This document shows, one piece after another, positions 62,894 through 64,000 of a DNA stretch of 64,000 nucleotides. The position numbers were made by a program, and so were the translations under genes. The DNA comes from Microtetraspora sp. NBRC 13810 (lineage in GTDB: Bacteria; Actinomycetota; Actinomycetes; Streptosporangiales; Streptosporangiaceae). The stretch spans positions 227,805 through 291,804 of the forward strand of contig NZ_BSRQ01000010.1 in NCBI RefSeq assembly GCF_030268685.1, in the 5' to 3' direction. Every line of letters begins with the position of its first letter. The first letter of the stretch is position 1. The notes under the pieces were generated by a model. The model had not been told where the DNA came from. It was given only the letters and a program-made list of their open reading frames with translations, and made no database searches.

Positions 62894-64000
62894 ATGAGAC
62901 TCAGACCCGGGCTCGGGGGGGCGGCGGTCCTCGCCCTCCTCGTATCCCTCCTGGTCGCCGCGCCAACGGCCGGCGCGGCCACCGGGCTCCGGGTGAGCGG
63001 CGACGGCATCGCCGAGGCGAACGGCAGCCCCTTCGTCATCCGCGGGGTGAGCCACCCGCACGCCTGGTACCCCACCCAGACCGCCTCCTTCGCCGGGATC
63101 AAGGCACGGGGCGCGAACGCCGTCCGGGTGGTGCTCAGCGGCGGGCGGTGGACCCCCAGCAACGCCGCAGACGTGGCGAACGTCGTCGCGCTGTGCAGGG
63201 CGAACCGGCTGATCTGCGTGCTGGAGAACCACGACACCACCGGGTACGGCGAGCAGAGCGGCGCCTACACCCTGGACCAGGCGGTGAACTACTGGATCGG
63301 CGTTAAAAGCGCGCTGGACGGCCAGGAGAACCACGTCGTCATCAACATCGGCAACGAGCCGTTCGGCAACACCGCCGTGACCCCAGGCTGGACGCAGGCC
63401 ACCTCCGCCGCGATCGGCCGGATGCGGGACGCCGGCTTCGACCACCTGCTCATGGTGGACGCGCCGAACTGGGGCCAGGACTGGGCGTTCACCATGCGGG
63501 ACAACGCGAGGACCGTCTTCAACGCCGACCCGGACCGCAACACCGTATTCTCGGTGCACATGTACGGCGTCTTCGACACGGCCGCCGAGATCGTCTCCTA
63601 TCTGGACAGCTTCGAGGCCGCCGGGCTGCCGCTGGTGATCGGCGAGTTCGGGCACAACCACTCCGACGGCGATCCGGACGAGGACACCATCATGGCCCAG
63701 GCGCAGTCGCGCGGCCTGGGGTACATCGGCTGGTCGTGGAGCGGGAACAGCGGCGGCGTCGAGTATCTCGACATGGTGACGAACTTCGACGCCGGCGCCC
63801 TCACCTCGTGGGGCCGGCGGATCTTCGACGGCCCGAACGGCATCGGCGCGACCGCCAGGGAGGCGACCGTCTACGGCGGCGGCTCGGACACCACCCCGCC
63901 CACCACCCCCGGCACCCCCACCGCCGCCGGCGTCACCGCCACCGGCGCCACCCTCTCCTGGACCCCCGCCACCGACACCGGCGGCAGCGGCCTCGCCGGC
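62894..64000 (+). CDS. GH5_8 beta-mannanase, C-terminus outside the window
   Basis: Secreted endo-beta-1,4-mannanase, 369 residues visible. Signal peptide ends PTAGAA (about 1-29). The GH5 barrel follows: GVSHPHAWYP, EANGSPFVIRG, acid/base E155 in INIGNEPFGN, nucleophile E251 in VIGEFGHNH, and the IGWSWSGNSGGVEYLDM segment that marks subfamily 8. After about residue 328 a Thr/Pro linker and the start of an FnIII-like domain (TAAGVTATGATLSWTPATDTGGSGLAG) appear; a binding module probably lies beyond the edge. GAAAGG precedes ATG. Two CebR-type boxes upstream point to control by plant-polysaccharide sugars. Confidence 0.92.
   Translation, partial: MRLRPGLGGAAVLALLVSLLVAAPTAGAATGLRVSGDGIAEANGSPFVIRGVSHPHAWYPTQTASFAGIKARGANAVRVVLSGGRWTPSNAADVANVVALCRANRLICVLENHDTTGYGEQSGAYTLDQAVNYWIGVKSALDGQENHVVINIGNEPFGNTAVTPGWTQATSAAIGRMRDAGFDHLLMVDAPNWGQDWAFTMRDNARTVFNADPDRNTVFSVHMYGVFDTAAEIVSYLDSFEAAGLPLVIGEFGHNHSDGDPDEDTIMAQAQSRGLGYIGWSWSGNSGGVEYLDMVTNFDAGALTSWGRRIFDGPNGIGATAREATVYGGGSDTTPPTTPGTPTAAGVTATGATLSWTPATDTGGSGLAG

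Overview
The window is very GC-rich DNA with GTG and TTG starts, stop/start overlaps of the ATGA and GTGA type, and a gene set typical of filamentous Actinobacteria: F420-type luciferase-like oxidoreductase, many Ser/Thr kinases, RamB next to isocitrate lyase, and CebR-type operators. I read it as a chromosomal segment of an actinomycete, most likely in the Streptosporangiales; the lineage is an inference from style, not from a marker gene. I saw no rRNA, tRNA, CRISPR array, transposase or phage gene.

Left part (0-19 kb). An amidohydrolase (+) is followed by a complete kdp potassium-uptake operon on the minus strand: a 27-residue membrane peptide, kdpF, kdpA, kdpB, kdpC, kdpD, kdpE, nearly all translationally coupled. 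Next, also on the minus strand, is a catabolic/uptake operon: IclR regulator, Tat-lipoprotein binding protein, SsuB/SsuC-like ABC transporter, IlvD/Edd-type dehydratase, FAD oxidoreductase and a two-subunit aconitase X. It probably imports and degrades one unknown small organic acid.

Middle part (19-43 kb). A 1290-residue HTH/STAND NTPase/14-blade WD40 protein; ramB divergent from aceA (acetate/glyoxylate control); a lone ABC ATPase; a Ser/Thr kinase; an HSL-type esterase; a tetraspan membrane protein; a membrane protein plus a YcnI-type copper protein; an ABC exporter with a LolA-like protein; a lone MazF/PemK-like protein; a Cys-rich protein of unknown function; an orphan molybdenum hydroxylase large subunit; a PHM-like copper monooxygenase lipoprotein; a GT39-family membrane glycosyltransferase; and a 55-residue coiled-coil protein too short for ordinary ORF calling.

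Right part (43-64 kb). Phosphoketolase divergent from a beta-phosphoglucomutase-like HAD protein, an XRE/PNPOx fusion and a tandem universal stress protein (a central-carbon/stress group); a secreted HNH-family protein that has lost its catalytic His; a complete livKGFHM-type operon with a clear promoter; an EF-hand protein; an LLM oxidoreductase behind a 14-bp repeat array; a Ser/Thr kinase with a substituted catalytic-loop Lys; an RHH/Clp-N protein behind a perfect palindrome; GntR plus creatininase; a secreted CE1-type esterase; an AbgT-family transporter; and a GH5_8 beta-mannanase, cut by the window end, preceded by two CebR-type boxes and a GAAAGTTTC element.

Two cross-cutting patterns stand out. 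All four tight convergent gene junctions have hairpins in which the TGA stop codons of the two genes pair with each other. Short tandem repeats (10-35 bp) are frequent both between genes and inside linkers of proteins such as KdpE and the WD40 protein.
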